From: Cupriavidus sp. D39 | GTDB taxonomy: Bacteria; Pseudomonadota; Gammaproteobacteria; Burkholderiales; Burkholderiaceae | Assembly (NCBI RefSeq): GCF_026627925.1 | Contig: NZ_JAPNLE010000009.1 | Span: forward strand, 2,976,001-3,040,000 | Direction of reading: 5' to 3' | DNA: 64,000 nt | Shown here: positions 30,603 through 40,134 of the stretch, piece by piece | How the letters are laid out: the number at the start of each line of letters is the position of its first letter | Numbering within the stretch: the stretch's first letter is position 1 | Position numbers and translations under genes: made by a program | The notes under the pieces: generated by a model | Seen by the model: the letters and a program-made list of their open reading frames with translations, nothing else | Told to the model about the DNA's origin: nothing | Databases searched by the model: none

Positions 30603-30786
30603 TCAGGCCAGAACCTTGACCAGGTACGACACCTTGTTGATCATGCCGCGAACAGCGGGCGTGTCCTGCAGCTCCGACACCGAATTGATACGGCGCAGGC
30701 CCAGGCCACGTACGGTGGCGCGATGATCCTCACGCGTGCCGATCAGGCTGCGCACGAGCTTGCACTTTTACGGTTTGTTGCGACAT
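30603..30786 (-). CDS. rpmD: 50S ribosomal protein L30 (frameshifted)
   Basis: Small L30 protein that should read [20 protein letters not shown] through [18 protein letters not shown] to [13 protein letters not shown]. An extra base near 30759 shifts the frame after KVQ and would stop translation within 20 residues. Removing one base gives 60 aa, the standard length. Unlike most of the other breaks here, this is an insertion and is not in a homopolymer. Flanked by rpsE and rplO in the usual order. Confidence 0.92.
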
Positions 30787-30799
30787 TTCGTCCGACTCC

Positions 30800-31318
30800 T
30801 TAACCGAGGATGTCTTCAACAGACTTGCCACGCTTTGCGGCGATCTCGCCCGGCGTGCTCATCTTTTGAAGACCGTCCAGCGTGGCGCGAACCATGTTGT
30901 ACGGATTGGTCGAGCCGTGCGACTTGGTCACGACGTTGGTCACGCCCATCACTTCGAAAATCGCGCGCATCGGGCCGCCAGCGATCACGCCGGTACCTTC
31001 CTTCGCGGGCATCATCAGCACCTTGGCGGCGCCGTGCTTGCCAACGACTTCATGTTGCAGCGTGCCGTTCTTCAGCGAGACCTTGACCATCTTGCGACGG
31101 GCTTCGTCCATTGCCTTCTGAACTGCAACCGGCACTTCCTTAGCCTTGCCCTTGCCCATGCCGATGCGGCCATCGCCGTCACCAACCACGGTCAGCGCAG
31201 CGAAACCGAGAATCCGGCCACCCTTCACCACCTTGGTGACACGGTTGACCGAGATCATCTTCTCGCGGAGGCCGTCGTCGCGTTCGTCCTGCTGGACTTT
31301 TGCTTGCATTTTTGCCAT
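30800..31318 (-). CDS. rpsE: 30S ribosomal protein S5
   Basis: Small-subunit protein of 172 aa that guards decoding accuracy and mRNA unwinding. It carries the double-stranded-RNA-binding fold ([19 protein letters not shown]) and the C-terminal [17 protein letters not shown] segment. It lies 13 bases upstream of rpmD and 21 bases after rplR. Confidence 0.99.
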   Translation of the reverse strand: MAKMQAKVQQDERDDGLREKMISVNRVTKVVKGGRILGFAALTVVGDGDGRIGMGKGKAKEVPVAVQKAMDEARRKMVKVSLKNGTLQHEVVGKHGAAKVLMMPAKEGTGVIAGGPMRAIFEVMGVTNVVTKSHGSTNPYNMVRATLDGLQKMSTPGEIAAKRGKSVEDILG

Positions 31319-31339
31319 GACGTATCTCTCTATGTGCGC

Positions 31340-31696
31340 TTAGAACTTAAGGCCGGCTTCGCGCGCTGCGTCAGCCAGTGCCTTCACGCGACCATGGAAG
31401 CGGAAGCCGCCGCGATCGAACGCAACGGTTTCCACGCCAGCTGCCTTCGCCTTTTCGGCGATGCGCTTGCCAATCAGGGTCGCGGCGGCGGCGGTAGCAC
31501 CGCTGCCAGTCAGTTCCTTGCGCACTTCTGCCTCGGCGGTCGAAGCCGATGCCAACACTTGCGTGCCGCACGGCGAGTAGACCTGGGCGTAAATATGCGA
31601 ATTCGTACGGAACACGGTCAGACGATTGATCTTCAACTCCGCGATTTTGGCGCGGGTCTGACGTGCACGGCGCAAACGAGCGTCTTTCTTGTTCAT
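31340..31696 (-). CDS. rplR: 50S ribosomal protein L18
   Basis: 5S rRNA-binding protein of 118 aa. Starts [18 protein letters not shown], contains [16 protein letters not shown], and ends with the conserved [20 protein letters not shown]. It follows rplF by 11 bases. Confidence 0.99.
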   Translation of the reverse strand: MNKKDARLRRARQTRAKIAELKINRLTVFRTNSHIYAQVYSPCGTQVLASASTAEAEVRKELTGSGATAAAATLIGKRIAEKAKAAGVETVAFDRGGFRFHGRVKALADAAREAGLKF

Positions 31697-31707
31697 GATT
31701 GCACCCC

Positions 31708-32241
31708 TTACTTCTTCTTGGTTTCCTTCAGGATGACGCGCTCGTCCGAGTAGCGAACGCCCTTGCCCTTATAGGGCTCAGGCGGACGGTACGCGCGGAC
31801 TTCCGCTGCCACCTGACCGACTTTCTGCTTGTCCGCACCCTTGATGATGATCTCGGTCTGCGTGGGCGTTGCCGCCGTCACGCCTTCCGGCATCGCATGG
31901 ATCACGTCGTGCGAGAAACCAAGCTGGAGCTTCAGCGCAGTACCTTGCAGCTGGGCACGATAGCCCACGCCGACCAGGTTAAGCTTGCGCTCGAAACCGG
32001 CGGTTACACCCTTGACCATATTGGCCACCAGGGCGCGCATGGTGCCCTGCAGTGCGTTTGCTTCGCGCGATTCATCAGCGGGGGCGAAAGTCAGCGTGTC
32101 GTTTTCGACATTGACCTTGACCAGGCTGTGGATCGGCTGCGTCAGCGTGCCGAGCGGGCCCTTAACGGAGAGCACGCCAGCTGCCAGATTAACTTCTGCG
32201 CCTTTGGGCAGCGCGATGGGAGCCTTACCTACACGGGACAT
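31708..32241 (-). CDS. rplF: 50S ribosomal protein L6
   Basis: Large-subunit protein of 177 aa near the GTPase-associated region. Starts [17 protein letters not shown] and ends with the L6 signature [19 protein letters not shown]. Adjacent to rpsH as expected in the spc operon. Confidence 0.99.
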   Translation of the reverse strand: MSRVGKAPIALPKGAEVNLAAGVLSVKGPLGTLTQPIHSLVKVNVENDTLTFAPADESREANALQGTMRALVANMVKGVTAGFERKLNLVGVGYRAQLQGTALKLQLGFSHDVIHAMPEGVTAATPTQTEIIIKGADKQKVGQVAAEVRAYRPPEPYKGKGVRYSDERVILKETKKK

Positions 32242-32251
32242 GGTTTACTCC

Positions 32252-32646
32252 TTACGCGACGTAGCAAAGAACTTCGCCGCCCACGCCAGTGGCACGTGCC
32301 TTGCGATCGGTCATCAGACCCTGCGGGGTCGAGATGATTGCGACGCCGAGGCCGTTCATCACTTGGGGATGTCGCTGCGGCCCTTGTACACGCGCAGACC
32401 AGGCTTCGAGACGCGCTCAATGCGCTCGATGACCGGACGGCCAGCGTAGTACTTCAGACCGATGCTCAGTTGTGCCTTGCCGCCTTCTTCTTTCACGGCG
32501 TAGTCGTCGATGTAGCCTTCGTCCTTAAGGACCTTGGCGATTGCCACTTTCAGCTTCGACGACGGCATGACAACCGACACTTTCTGCACGCCTTGGGCGT
32601 TGCGGATGCGCGTCAGCATATCGGCGATAGGATCGCTCATGCTCAT
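32252..32646 (-). CDS. rpsH: 30S ribosomal protein S8 (frameshifted)
   Basis: Primary 16S rRNA-binding protein and, in E. coli, translational repressor of the spc operon. The reading from [19 protein letters not shown] to [11 protein letters not shown] stops early. The remaining part, [20 protein letters not shown] to GGEVLCYVA, lies in the next frame up to 32252. One base lost near 32361 (AAGGTG to AAGTG on the coding strand) explains this; restored length is 131 aa, as in other betaproteobacteria. The C-terminal rRNA-binding part is essential, so sequence error is likely. Confidence 0.94.
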
Positions 32647-32673
32647 ACTGTTTCTCCTGTAGCCTGTGCGTAA

Positions 32674-32979
32674 TTACCAGCTGGCTTTCGTCAGACCCGG
32701 GATTTCGCCACGGAAGGCGATTTCACGGATCTTATTACGCGCCAGGCCAAACTTGCGGAAGGTACCGCGGGGACGACCGGTGATCGCGCAGCGGTTACGC
32801 TGGCGAGTCGGGTTCGCGTTGCGCGGGAGCTGCTGCAGCTCGAGACGCGCGCTATAACGCTCTTCTTCCGACTTCTCTTGGTCGTCGATAATGGCCTTGA
32901 GGGTCGCACGCTTGTCGGCATACTTTGCCACGAGCCTAGCGCGCTTCTTCTCACGTTCAATCAGAGCCAATTTAGCCAC
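32674..32979 (-). CDS. rpsN: 30S ribosomal protein S14
   Basis: Head protein of 101 aa, the long zinc-free form (no CxxC pairs). Starts [20 protein letters not shown] and ends with the conserved [19 protein letters not shown] and GLTKASW. Lies between rplE and rpsH. Confidence 0.98.
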   Translation of the reverse strand: MAKLALIEREKKRARLVAKYADKRATLKAIIDDQEKSEEERYSARLELQQLPRNANPTRQRNRCAITGRPRGTFRKFGLARNKIREIAFRGEIPGLTKASW

Positions 32980-32988
32980 GGTTACCCC

Positions 32989-33531
32989 TTAATTACGGAA
33001 CGGGAACTTGAATGCTGCGAGGAGGGCCTTGGCTTCCTCGTCATTCTTCGCCGTCGTCGTGATGCTGATGTTCAGACCACGCAGTGCGTCGATCTTGTCG
33101 TACTCGATTTCGGGGAAAATGATCTGCTCTTTCACACCGATGTTGTAGTTGCCACGACCATCGAACGAGCGGCCCGAAACACCACGGAAGTCACGAACGC
33201 GCGGCAGGGCCACGGTCACGAGACGATCCAGGAATTCGAACATGCGTTCGCCGCGCAGCGTCACCATCGCGCCAATGGGATAACCCTGGCGGATCTTGAA
33301 GCCGGCGATTGCCTTCTTGGCCTTGGTCACCACCGGCTTTTGGCCGGCGATCTTGGTCAGGTCGCCCACGGCCAGCTCAATGACCTTCTTGTCATTGATG
33401 GCTTCGCCAAGGCCCATGTTCAGGGTGATCTTGGTGATACGCGGCACTTCCATGACCGACTTGAAGCCGAACTGTTCGATCAGCTTCGGTACTACTTGTT
33501 CTTTGTAAAACTCTTGCAGACGTGCAGTCAT
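32989..33531 (-). CDS. rplE: 50S ribosomal protein L5
   Basis: 5S rRNA-binding protein of 180 aa that also contacts P-site tRNA. Contains [35 protein letters not shown] and the ending [11 protein letters not shown]. The ATG at 33531 has an AGGAG site 7 bases upstream and gives the family length; a TTG two codons earlier is also open. Confidence 0.98.
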   Translation of the reverse strand: MTARLQEFYKEQVVPKLIEQFGFKSVMEVPRITKITLNMGLGEAINDKKVIELAVGDLTKIAGQKPVVTKAKKAIAGFKIRQGYPIGAMVTLRGERMFEFLDRLVTVALPRVRDFRGVSGRSFDGRGNYNIGVKEQIIFPEIEYDKIDALRGLNISITTTAKNDEEAKALLAAFKFPFRN

Positions 33532-33556
33532 GCTCAACTCCTATCTGTGCCCAGAA

Positions 33557-33865
33557 TCAAGCTGCCACGACGGCACCGGTGGTCTTCAGCACGCGTACAC
33601 GCTTGCCGTCTTCCACCTTGATACCGACGCGCGACGGCTTGCCATTGGCATCCACGAGCGCAACGTTAGAAATATGCAGCGGCATGACCTTGTCGACCAC
33701 ACCACCGGTGGTGCCCAGCATGGGGTTCGGACGTGCGTGCTTCTTAGCCACGTTGACGCCTTCCACCACAACCTTCTCGCCGAGCATGGCTTGCACGGTG
33801 CCGCGCTTGCCCTTGTCTTTTCCGGTCAGGACGATGACTTCGTCGCCTTTACGAATCTTGTTCAT
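33557..33865 (-). CDS. rplX: 50S ribosomal protein L24
   Basis: Assembly-initiator protein of 102 aa with a KOW motif at the N-terminus ([19 protein letters not shown]). The middle reads [21 protein letters not shown]. Located between rplN and rplE. Confidence 0.98.
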   Translation of the reverse strand: MNKIRKGDEVIVLTGKDKGKRGTVQAMLGEKVVVEGVNVAKKHARPNPMLGTTGGVVDKVMPLHISNVALVDANGKPSRVGIKVEDGKRVRVLKTTGAVVAA

Positions 33866-33874
33866 GGCGGCTCC

Positions 33875-34243
33875 TTACAGCACTTCCGGCGCGAGCGACA
33901 CAATCTTCATGAAGCGCTCGGTACGGAGTTCACGAGTCACCGGCCCGAAAATACGGGTGCCGATCGGCTCGAGCTTGGTGTTCAGCAAGACAGCGGCATT
34001 GCTGTCGAACTTGACGAGCGAACCATCAGCGCGACGTACGCCCTTGGCGGTACGCACGACGACGGCGTTGTAAATATCGCCCTTCTTCACGCGACCGCGC
34101 GGCGCTGCGTCCTTAACGGTCACCTTGATGATGTCGCCCACGCTCGCATAGCGGCGCTTGGACCCACCCAGCACTTTGATGCACAGCACTTCGCGCGCAC
34201 CAGTGTTATCGGCTACTTCGAGCCGGCTTTCTGTCTGAATCAT
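33875..34243 (-). CDS. rplN: 50S ribosomal protein L14
   Basis: Intersubunit-bridge protein of 122 aa. Starts [19 protein letters not shown] and ends [14 protein letters not shown]. The start at 34243 is the family start; an upstream reading to 34276 adds 11 residues with no family match. First gene of the spc operon, preceded by a strong promoter at 34468-34495 and a leader of about 220 bases. Confidence 0.98.
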   Translation of the reverse strand: MIQTESRLEVADNTGAREVLCIKVLGGSKRRYASVGDIIKVTVKDAAPRGRVKKGDIYNAVVVRTAKGVRRADGSLVKFDSNAAVLLNTKLEPIGTRIFGPVTRELRTERFMKIVSLAPEVL

Positions 34244-34460
34244 GGTGTTATCTTCCCAACTTAATCCACCGGGCAACGCCCGCCGGTCAGTCTTGGTCCC
34301 GTCAGCCCCTGGCTTTGCGCCAGCAACCGTTTGGGTTGATCAACTTTGAAGTCGGTAGTTACCAGGCGGCCTGAACATGGTTAATCAGGAGCCGCTCGGC
34401 TAGGTTCGCTTCACCGATTCGCCGGGGTGATACAACTAAGGCGAATGCAACAAAGCGGAA

Positions 34461-34495
34461 GTCCAGGATTATAGCACATAACCCTGGACTCGCAA
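34461..34495 (-). promoter_or_regulatory. Strong sigma-70 promoter of the spc operon (rplN)
   Basis: On the minus strand TTGCGA (34495-34490) and TATAAT (34473-34468) are separated by 16 bases, and TGC before the -10 box makes it an extended -10. A perfect 7-base inverted repeat (GTCCAGG / CCTGGAC at 34461-34467 and 34483-34489) brackets the -10 box. It lies 225 bases upstream of rplN in the 276-base rpsQ-rplN gap. Confidence 0.85.
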
Positions 34496-34519
34496 GTCAA
34501 CCGAAAACCGTGTGGTTTT

Positions 34520-34798
34520 TTAGATGACGCGCGCAGCTTCGACCAGACGGGAAACCACCCAGGACTTGGTCCGCGACAGCGGACGCGTTTCCTGGATCTC
34601 GACCTTGTCGCCTTCCTTGTACTGGTTGGCTTCGTCGTGTGCGTGGTACTTCTTGGAACGCAGCACGTACTTGCCGTACAGAGGATGCTTGACGCGGTTT
34701 TCGATCAAGACCGTGACGGTCTTGTCCATCTTGTCGCTAACTACCCGACCGACCAGCGTGCGGCGAAGCGACGATTCCGTTTGTGCAGTTTCAGTCAT
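34520..34798 (-). CDS. rpsQ: 30S ribosomal protein S17
   Basis: Small-subunit OB-fold protein of 92 aa. Contains [18 protein letters not shown] and the ending [18 protein letters not shown]. Its ATG overlaps the rpmC stop (ATGA). It is the last gene of the S10 operon; a short AAAACC / GGTTTT hairpin follows its stop. Confidence 0.98.
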   Translation of the reverse strand: MTETAQTESSLRRTLVGRVVSDKMDKTVTVLIENRVKHPLYGKYVLRSKKYHAHDEANQYKEGDKVEIQETRPLSRTKSWVVSRLVEAARVI

Positions 34799-34989
34799 TT
34801 CGAGGTCGCCTTTTCGTTCAGCACGGTTTGCACCCGCGCGATGTCCTTGCGCACCTTCTTCAGCTGGCTGGTGTTCTGCAGCTGTTGGGTGGCCTTTTGC
34901 ATGCGCAGGCTAAATTGGGCCTTCAGCAGCTCGGAGAGCTCCTGGTTCAGCCCTGCGGCATCTTTGCCGCGAAGTTCGGATGCTTTCAT
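34795..34989 (-). CDS. rpmC: 50S ribosomal protein L29
   Basis: Short helical protein (64 aa) at the tunnel exit, part of the docking site for trigger factor and SRP. Starts [18 protein letters not shown] and contains [18 protein letters not shown]. It overlaps rpsQ by 4 bases and follows rplP by 11 bases. Confidence 0.98.
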   Translation of the reverse strand: MKASELRGKDAAGLNQELSELLKAQFSLRMQKATQQLQNTSQLKKVRKDIARVQTVLNEKATSK

Positions 34990-35000
34990 CCCTGCTCTCC

Positions 35001-35417
35001 TTACGTCCCGACCTGGCGCACCACGAAATTGGTAGCGATCGGCAGCTTGGCGGCCGCGAGGCGGAACGCCTCACGAGCCAGCTCTTCCGTCACGCCATCC
35101 ATTTCGTACAGCATCTTGCCCGGCTGGATTTCTGCCACGTAGTATTCCGGATTACCCTTACCGTTACCCATACGGACTTCGGCGGGCTTCTTCGAGATCG
35201 GCTTGTCCGGGAAAATCCGGATCCAGATGCGGCCGCCACGCTTGATGTGACGGGTCATCGCACGACGTGCCGACTCGATCTGACGAGCCGTCAGACGACC
35301 ACGGCCCATCGCCTTCAGGCCGAATTCGCCGAAAGACACGGCGTTGCCACGGGTAGCTTTACCCGTGTTGCGGCCTTTCTGCTCCTTGCGATATTTTCTG
35401 CGCTTAGGTTGCAGCAT
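35001..35417 (-). CDS. rplP: 50S ribosomal protein L16
   Basis: Protein near the peptidyl transferase centre, 138 aa. Starts [19 protein letters not shown], contains the [23 protein letters not shown] signature and [17 protein letters not shown]. It lies 2 bases downstream of the rpsC stop. Confidence 0.99.
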   Translation of the reverse strand: MLQPKRRKYRKEQKGRNTGKATRGNAVSFGEFGLKAMGRGRLTARQIESARRAMTRHIKRGGRIWIRIFPDKPISKKPAEVRMGNGKGNPEYYVAEIQPGKMLYEMDGVTEELAREAFRLAAAKLPIATNFVVRQVGT

Positions 35418-35419
35418 CG

Positions 35420-36225
35420 TTATTCTCCACTCTTCGCATCTGCGCCAGGAGCGCGGCGACCTGCACCGGCACCCGCGCCACCGCGGCGGTTGCCACCCGG
35501 ACGGCCGCCTTCGCCTTCACGGCGACGACCATCAGGACGACCACCCGGGCGACGACGACGATCGTCTTGCGGCTCTTCCACCACCGGCGCATCGTTGCGG
35601 CCGAGGTGATCACCCTTGTAGACCCACACCTTGACACCGATGATGCCGTAGGTGGTTTCTGCTTCGGAGAAGCCGTAGTCGATGTCGGCGCGCAGGGTGT
35701 GCAGGGGCACACGGCCTTCGCGATACCACTCGGTACGTGCGATTTCGATGCCGTTCAGACGACCGGCGCTCATGATCTTGATGCCTTGGGCACCGAGGCG
35801 CATCGCGTTCTGCATCGCGCGCTTCATTGCGCGGCGGAACATGATACGGCGCTCGAGCTGCTGGGTGATCGAGTCGGCGATCAGCTGCGCATCGGTTTCC
35901 GGCTTGCGGATTTCCTCGATGTTCACGTGCACGGGCACACCCATGCGGCGTTGCAGCTCGGCCTTGAGCAGTTCGATGTCCTCCCCTTCTTGCCGATCAC
36001 CACGCCCGGACGCGAGCTATAAATGGTGAGACGTGCATTGCGGGCGGGGCGCTCGATCACGACGCGGCCAACCGAAGCGTTCTTGAGCTTCTTCTTCAGA
36101 AACTCGCGAACTTCGATGTCTTCCTTCAGCATGCCGGCGAACTTCGTGTTGTTGGCGTACCAACGCGAAGCCCAGTTACGGCTGACGGCCAGACGGAAGC
36201 CAGTCGGATGAATCTTCTGTCCCAT
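35420..36225 (-). CDS. rpsC: 30S ribosomal protein S3 (frameshifted)
   Basis: Head protein at the mRNA entry site with helicase activity. The N-terminal half ([18 protein letters not shown], the start of the KH domain with [10 protein letters not shown]) and the rest ([18 protein letters not shown] onward) lie in adjacent frames. The break is at the C4 run 35983-35986; one more base gives 268 aa. The C-terminal about 50 residues form a Gly/Arg-rich basic extension ([20 protein letters not shown] type) longer than in E. coli (233 aa). An essential gene, so the shift is probably an error. Confidence 0.95.
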
Positions 36226-36234
36226 CGTGACTCC

Positions 36235-36564
36235 TTAGTTGCCGAGCGTCACAGTGATGTGACAAGTTTGTTTCTCGATGCGGTTGCCGCGGCCCTTTGC
36301 TCGTGCCGTGAAACGCTTGAGCGAGGTTGCCTTGTCGACGAAGATGGTCTTGACCTTCAGTTCGTCGATGTCGGCGCCTTCGTTGTGCTCGGCGTTGGCG
36401 ATGGCCGATTCGACCACCTTCTTCACGATGACGGCCGCCTTTTTCGGGCTGAACGTCAGGACGTTGAGCGCGCGTTCGATCGGCAGACCGCGGATCTGGT
36501 CAGCGACCAGGCGCGTTTTCTGGGCGGAGATGCGGGCACCGCGATGAATCGCTTTCACTTCCAT
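36235..36564 (-). CDS. rplV: 50S ribosomal protein L22
   Basis: Tunnel-lining protein of 109 aa, whose beta hairpin region is a site of macrolide resistance mutations. Contains [19 protein letters not shown] and the hairpin/tail [18 protein letters not shown]. Located between rpsS and rpsC. Confidence 0.99.
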   Translation of the reverse strand: MEVKAIHRGARISAQKTRLVADQIRGLPIERALNVLTFSPKKAAVIVKKVVESAIANAEHNEGADIDELKVKTIFVDKATSLKRFTARAKGRGNRIEKQTCHITVTLGN

Positions 36565-36573
36565 GATGGCACC

Positions 36574-36849
36574 TTACCTCTTCGCTTTCTTGTCAGCCGC
36601 ATGGCCCTTGAACGTACGCGTGAGCGCAAATTCACCGAGCTTGTGGCCAACCATGTTTTCCGAAACATACACCGGCACGTGTTGACGGCCGTTATGTACG
36701 GCGATCGTCAGGCCGATGAAGTCCGGCAGAATGGTCGAGCGACGCGACCAAGTCTTGATGGGCTTCTTGTCCTTGCCGGCTGAGGCCGCTTCCACCTTTT
36801 TCAGCAGGTGGGCGTCACAGAACGGACCCTTTTTTGCGGAACGTGTCAT
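36574..36849 (-). CDS. rpsS: 30S ribosomal protein S19
   Basis: Head protein of 91 aa that contacts the 50S subunit and pairs with S13. Starts [19 protein letters not shown] and contains the signature [19 protein letters not shown]. Located between rplB and rplV. Confidence 0.99.
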   Translation of the reverse strand: MTRSAKKGPFCDAHLLKKVEAASAGKDKKPIKTWSRRSTILPDFIGLTIAVHNGRQHVPVYVSENMVGHKLGEFALTRTFKGHAADKKAKR

Positions 36850-36870
36850 GTCTAGGCTCCTACCTACCGA

Positions 36871-37701
36871 TTAACGCTTGTGGCGGCGCTGCACGATCAT
36901 GCTGGCAGTGCGCTTGTTGCTGCGGGTACGGTAACCCTTGGCCGGGGTACCCCACGGCGAAACGGGATCACGACCAGCAGCGGTCTTGCCTTCACCACCA
37001 CCGTGCGGGTGGTCCACCGGGTTCATCACAACGCCGCGAACCGTCGGGCGGATACCGCGCCAACGATTTGCACCGGCCTTGCCGATGACGCGCAGGCTAT
37101 GCTCTTCGTTACCGACTTCACCGATGGTGGCGCGGCATTCGATGTGAACGCGACGCACTTCACCGGAGCGCAGGCGAACCTGAGCGTAGATGCCTTCACG
37201 AGCCAGCAGCACAGCGGAACCGCCAGCGGCGCGAGCGATCTGAGCGCCCTTGCCCGGCAGCATTTCCACGCAGTGGATGGTGGTACCAACCGGAATGTTG
37301 CGGATCGGCAGGTTGTTACCCGACTTGATCGCAGCTTCCGAGCCGTTCATCAACGCTTGGCCAACTACCATGCCCTTGGTGGCAATGATGTAGCGGCGCT
37401 CGCCGTCGGCGAACAGCACCAGCGCGATATTGGCGCTGCGGTTCGGATCGTATTCCAGGCGCTCGACCTTGGCGGCAATGCCGTCCTTGTCGTTGCGCTT
37501 GAAGTCGACCACGCGGTAATGGTGCTTATGACCACCGCCCTTGTGGCGGGTGGTGATGTGACCGTTGTTGTTACGGCCCGACTTCTGGAATTGCTTTTCC
37601 AGCAGCGGAGCGTGGGGCGCGCCCTTGTGCAGGTTGTGATTGACAACCTTTACCATGGAGCGACGGCCCGGGGACGTCGGCTTGGTCTTGACGAGTGCCA
37701 T
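36871..37701 (-). CDS. rplB: 50S ribosomal protein L2
   Basis: Primary 23S rRNA-binding protein of 276 aa needed for subunit association and peptidyl transfer. Visible are the N-terminal [31 protein letters not shown], and the C-terminal [14 protein letters not shown] with the functionally important His residues. It lies 2 bases after rplW. Confidence 0.99.
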   Translation of the reverse strand: MALVKTKPTSPGRRSMVKVVNHNLHKGAPHAPLLEKQFQKSGRNNNGHITTRHKGGGHKHHYRVVDFKRNDKDGIAAKVERLEYDPNRSANIALVLFADGERRYIIATKGMVVGQALMNGSEAAIKSGNNLPIRNIPVGTTIHCVEMLPGKGAQIARAAGGSAVLLAREGIYAQVRLRSGEVRRVHIECRATIGEVGNEEHSLRVIGKAGANRWRGIRPTVRGVVMNPVDHPHGGGEGKTAAGRDPVSPWGTPAKGYRTRSNKRTASMIVQRRHKR

Positions 37702-37703
37702 GA

Positions 37704-38018
37704 TTACTTGGCCTCCGCTTCAAAATTGATTTCCTGACCCGGCTTGAGCGAAACGTAAGCCTTCTTCACGTGGTTGCGACGCCCCATGAATCGGCCAAAA
37801 CGCTTTTGCTTGCCCTTTTGGTTCAGGATCTGAACGGACTGCACCTCGACCTTGAACAGCAGTTCGACTGCCGCCTTCACGTCTGCCTTGTTGGCATCGC
37901 GAGCGACTTCGAACACGACTTGTTCGTTCTTGTCGGCGACCAGGGTTGCCTTTTCGGAAACCACCGGCGCGAGCAGCACCTGCATCAAACGATGATCGTT
38001 CTTGGCTACTTGCGTCAT
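37704..38018 (-). CDS. rplW: 50S ribosomal protein L23
   Basis: Tunnel-exit protein of 104 aa, docking site for trigger factor and SRP. Contains [20 protein letters not shown] and [20 protein letters not shown]. The ATG overlaps the rplD stop (ATGA). Confidence 0.98.
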   Translation of the reverse strand: MTQVAKNDHRLMQVLLAPVVSEKATLVADKNEQVVFEVARDANKADVKAAVELLFKVEVQSVQILNQKGKQKRFGRFMGRRNHVKKAYVSLKPGQEINFEAEAK

Positions 38019-38635
38019 TTCAGCAACTCCTCGATCTGCGCGACGGCTGCCTTGGTCACCAGCACCTTCTTGTAGTGCACGAGCGACAGCGGGTCAGCCT
38101 GGCGCGGCTCGACAACCGCCACGTGCGGCAGATTGCGCGAAGCCAGGTAGAGGTTCTCGTCGAGGCTGTCGGTGATGATCAGCACCGAGTCCAGGCCCAT
38201 GGCCTTGAACTTGTCGGCCAAGAGCTTGGTCTTGGGCGCATCGACGGTGAAACCGTCCACCACGTTGATACGACCTTCACGTGCGAGCTGCGAGTAAATC
38301 GAGCGCATGCCGGCACGGAACATCTTCTTGTTGACCTTCTGCGTGAAGTTCTCTTCCGGCGAATTCGGGAAGATACGGCCGCCCCCGCGCCACAGCGGCG
38401 AGGAAGACATACCGGCACGGGCGCGACCCGTACCCTTCTGGCGCCAAGGCTTCTTGGTCGTGTGCTTGACCTCTTCACGGTCCTTCTGCTTACGGTTACC
38501 GCTGCGAGCGTTAGCCTGGTAAGCGACGACGACTTGGTGAACGAGGGCTTCGTTGTAGTCACGGCCGAAGACTTCGGGCGAGGCGTCAACGCCTGCACCG
38601 ATCTGGCCATTGTCCTGGAGGAGCTTGAGTTCCAT
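38015..38635 (-). CDS. rplD: 50S ribosomal protein L4
   Basis: Large-subunit protein of 206 aa; in E. coli it is also the feedback repressor of the S10 operon. The extended loop [21 protein letters not shown] reaches the tunnel wall. The C-terminal half carries [18 protein letters not shown]. It lies 11 bases after rplC. If L4 autoregulation exists here it would act on the rplC leader rather than on an rpsJ leader, because rpsJ is detached. Confidence 0.98.
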   Translation of the reverse strand: MELKLLQDNGQIGAGVDASPEVFGRDYNEALVHQVVVAYQANARSGNRKQKDREEVKHTTKKPWRQKGTGRARAGMSSSPLWRGGGRIFPNSPEENFTQKVNKKMFRAGMRSIYSQLAREGRINVVDGFTVDAPKTKLLADKFKAMGLDSVLIITDSLDENLYLASRNLPHVAVVEPRQADPLSLVHYKKVLVTKAAVAQIEELLK

Positions 38636-38646
38636 TGATTCGCTCC

Positions 38647-39297
38647 TTAAGCTTTGGCTTTGGCCTTGACGGCCGGGGTAACGATAACCTTGCCGCCCTT
38701 GGAGCCGGGAATGGCGCCCTTGACCAGCAGCAGCTTGCGCTCTGCGTCGATCTTGGCGATTTCCAGGTTCTGGACGGTGCGGGTGACGTCACCCAGATGG
38801 CCAGTCATGCGCTTGCCGGGGAACACACGGCCCGGATCCTGCGCCATACCGATGGAACCCGGCACGTTGTGCGAACGCGAGTTACCGTGGGTGGCACGAC
38901 CCGATGCGAAATGGTGGCGCTTGATGGTACCGGCGTAGCCCTTACCGATGGTCACGCCCTGGACGTCGATCTTCTGACCGACTTCGAACAGGTCGACCGA
39001 CAGCGTACCGCCGGCTTGCAGTTCGCCAGCCTTAGCGGCATCGATGCGGAATTCGCGGATGATTTCACCAGCTTCAACACCAGCTTTGGCAAGGTGACCT
39101 GCCAAAGGCTTGGTGACGCGGCTAGCGCGGCGTGCGCCGAAAGTGACTTGAACCGAGGTATAACCGTCGGTCTCGTCCGTCTTGATTTGTGTCACGCGGT
39201 TGTCGCCGACCTCGACCACGGTAACGGGAATTGAATCGCCGTCGTCCGTGAAAATACGGGTCATGCCAACCTTGCGACCTACAAGGCCAAGGCTCAT
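38647..39297 (-). CDS. rplC: 50S ribosomal protein L3
   Basis: Assembly-initiator protein of 216 aa near the peptidyl transferase centre. Starts [20 protein letters not shown], contains the [21 protein letters not shown] region with the glutamine-methylated loop equivalent, and ends in VKAKAKA. The ATG at 39297 has a GGAG site 10 bases upstream; the frame is open to 39426 but that part is leader. It is the first gene of the remaining S10 operon, with its own promoter. It is separated from rpsJ by about 5.6 kb carrying the catabolic island. Confidence 0.98.
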   Translation of the reverse strand: MSLGLVGRKVGMTRIFTDDGDSIPVTVVEVGDNRVTQIKTDETDGYTSVQVTFGARRASRVTKPLAGHLAKAGVEAGEIIREFRIDAAKAGELQAGGTLSVDLFEVGQKIDVQGVTIGKGYAGTIKRHHFASGRATHGNSRSHNVPGSIGMAQDPGRVFPGKRMTGHLGDVTRTVQNLEIAKIDAERKLLLVKGAIPGSKGGKVIVTPAVKAKAKA

Positions 39298-39393
39298 GGT
39301 TTGCTCCATTCCCAGCTGCGATTGGCCGGGGCTGATTAAATACACGAAAACAGTGTTTGCAGTGCGGGGCTTGCGCTGAAGAAGACTGCGCGC

Positions 39394-39434
39394 GGCCAAA
39401 TTGGCCAGCCCACTACCCATAGACAAACGGGTAG
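39394..39434 (-). promoter_or_regulatory. Structured leader of the rplC transcript
   Basis: Immediately downstream of the predicted start point (about 39434) the RNA can form CTACCC / GGGTAG (39413-39434) and GGCCAA / TTGGCC (39394-39406). The whole untranslated leader is about 137 bases. It is a candidate site for L4-type feedback or other control, but this is inference. Confidence 0.5.
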
Positions 39435-39440
39435 CCTTAC

Positions 39441-39469
39441 ACTATATCCCAGCGGTTTGGAAAGAGCAA
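39441..39469 (-). promoter_or_regulatory. Sigma-70 promoter of rplC (S10 operon)
   Basis: On the minus strand TTGCTC (39469-39464) and TATAGT (39446-39441) are separated by exactly 17 bases. The predicted start lies about 137 bases before the rplC ATG. Together with the terminator after rpsJ this makes the S10 operon independent of the str operon. Confidence 0.8.
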
Positions 39470-39582
39470 GCGTGACCTGGGAAGTTGGAGTCTGGACGCG
39501 GGCGGGTGTTGTTTTGTGATGTTTGCACTTGGCGCCGGCGCTCTGCGATGCGATTTTCGGGGCCGTTAGCGGGGTTGCTAGC

Positions 39583-39627
39583 GGCTGTATCGACACTTGA
39601 TGTCCGCATCCAAGTGCCGATACAGCC
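39583..39627 (-). terminator. Long hairpin after the flavin reductase gene
   Basis: Arms GGCTGTATCGACACTTG and CAAGTGCCGATACAGCC pair with a single mismatch around an 11-base loop, 14 bases beyond the reductase stop. A further partial copy TGATACAGCC follows. No T tract is present, so it may stabilise the 3' end or give incomplete termination before the rplC promoter. Confidence 0.55.
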
Positions 39628-39641
39628 TGATACAGCCTGCG

Positions 39642-40133
39642 TTACCGCCCTACCCTTACGAATTCCCCGCCGAAGAACACCAACGGTTCGCCCTCCCCCA
39701 CGTCAAATCCCTCCACCGCCCCGACGATCAGCAAGTGATCCCCCACCACGTCGGCACGCTCCACCCTGCACGCCAGCGTGGCCAGCGCCTCGTCCAGGTA
39801 GGGCACGCCGCGCTCGCAGCGCCGATGGGGGACGCCGGCAAACTTGTCCTCCGCCGGCGTGGCAAAACGGCGCGCCAGCTCGCCATGCCCCGCCTGCAGG
39901 ATGCTGACGCCAAAGTGCTTGCCGACGGCAAAGTGCCCGGCATTCGGTGAATGCAGCGCCAGGCTCCACAAGACCAGCGGTGGCGCCAGCGACAGCGAGG
40001 CGAAGGAGTTGATGGTCAGGCCAATAGGGCGACCCTCGGCGCCGCACGCCCCGATGACCGCCACGCCGGTGGCGTAACGGCCACAGGCCCGGCGCAGCGC
40101 CCTCGTATCCAGCACAGCGCATGCGGCTTCCAT
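39642..40133 (-). CDS. iifD: NAD(P)H:flavin reductase of the indole oxygenase (IifD/StyB-type)
   Basis: Small flavin reductase of 163 aa in the StyB/HpaC family, which supplies reduced FAD to a partner monooxygenase. Typical features are RRACGRYATGVAVIGACG at the N-terminus, the flavin-binding GLTINSFASLSLAPPLVLW stretch and FGVSILQAGHGELARRFA in the middle. Its ATG lies 1 base after the monooxygenase stop, so the two are coupled as in styAB. It is the last gene of the four-gene operon that matches iifABCD. The gene symbol is assigned from operon order and family, not from a database match. Confidence 0.85.
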   Translation of the reverse strand: MEAACAVLDTRALRRACGRYATGVAVIGACGAEGRPIGLTINSFASLSLAPPLVLWSLALHSPNAGHFAVGKHFGVSILQAGHGELARRFATPAEDKFAGVPHRRCERGVPYLDEALATLACRVERADVVGDHLLIVGAVEGFDVGEGEPLVFFGGEFVRVGR

Positions 40134-40134
40134 T

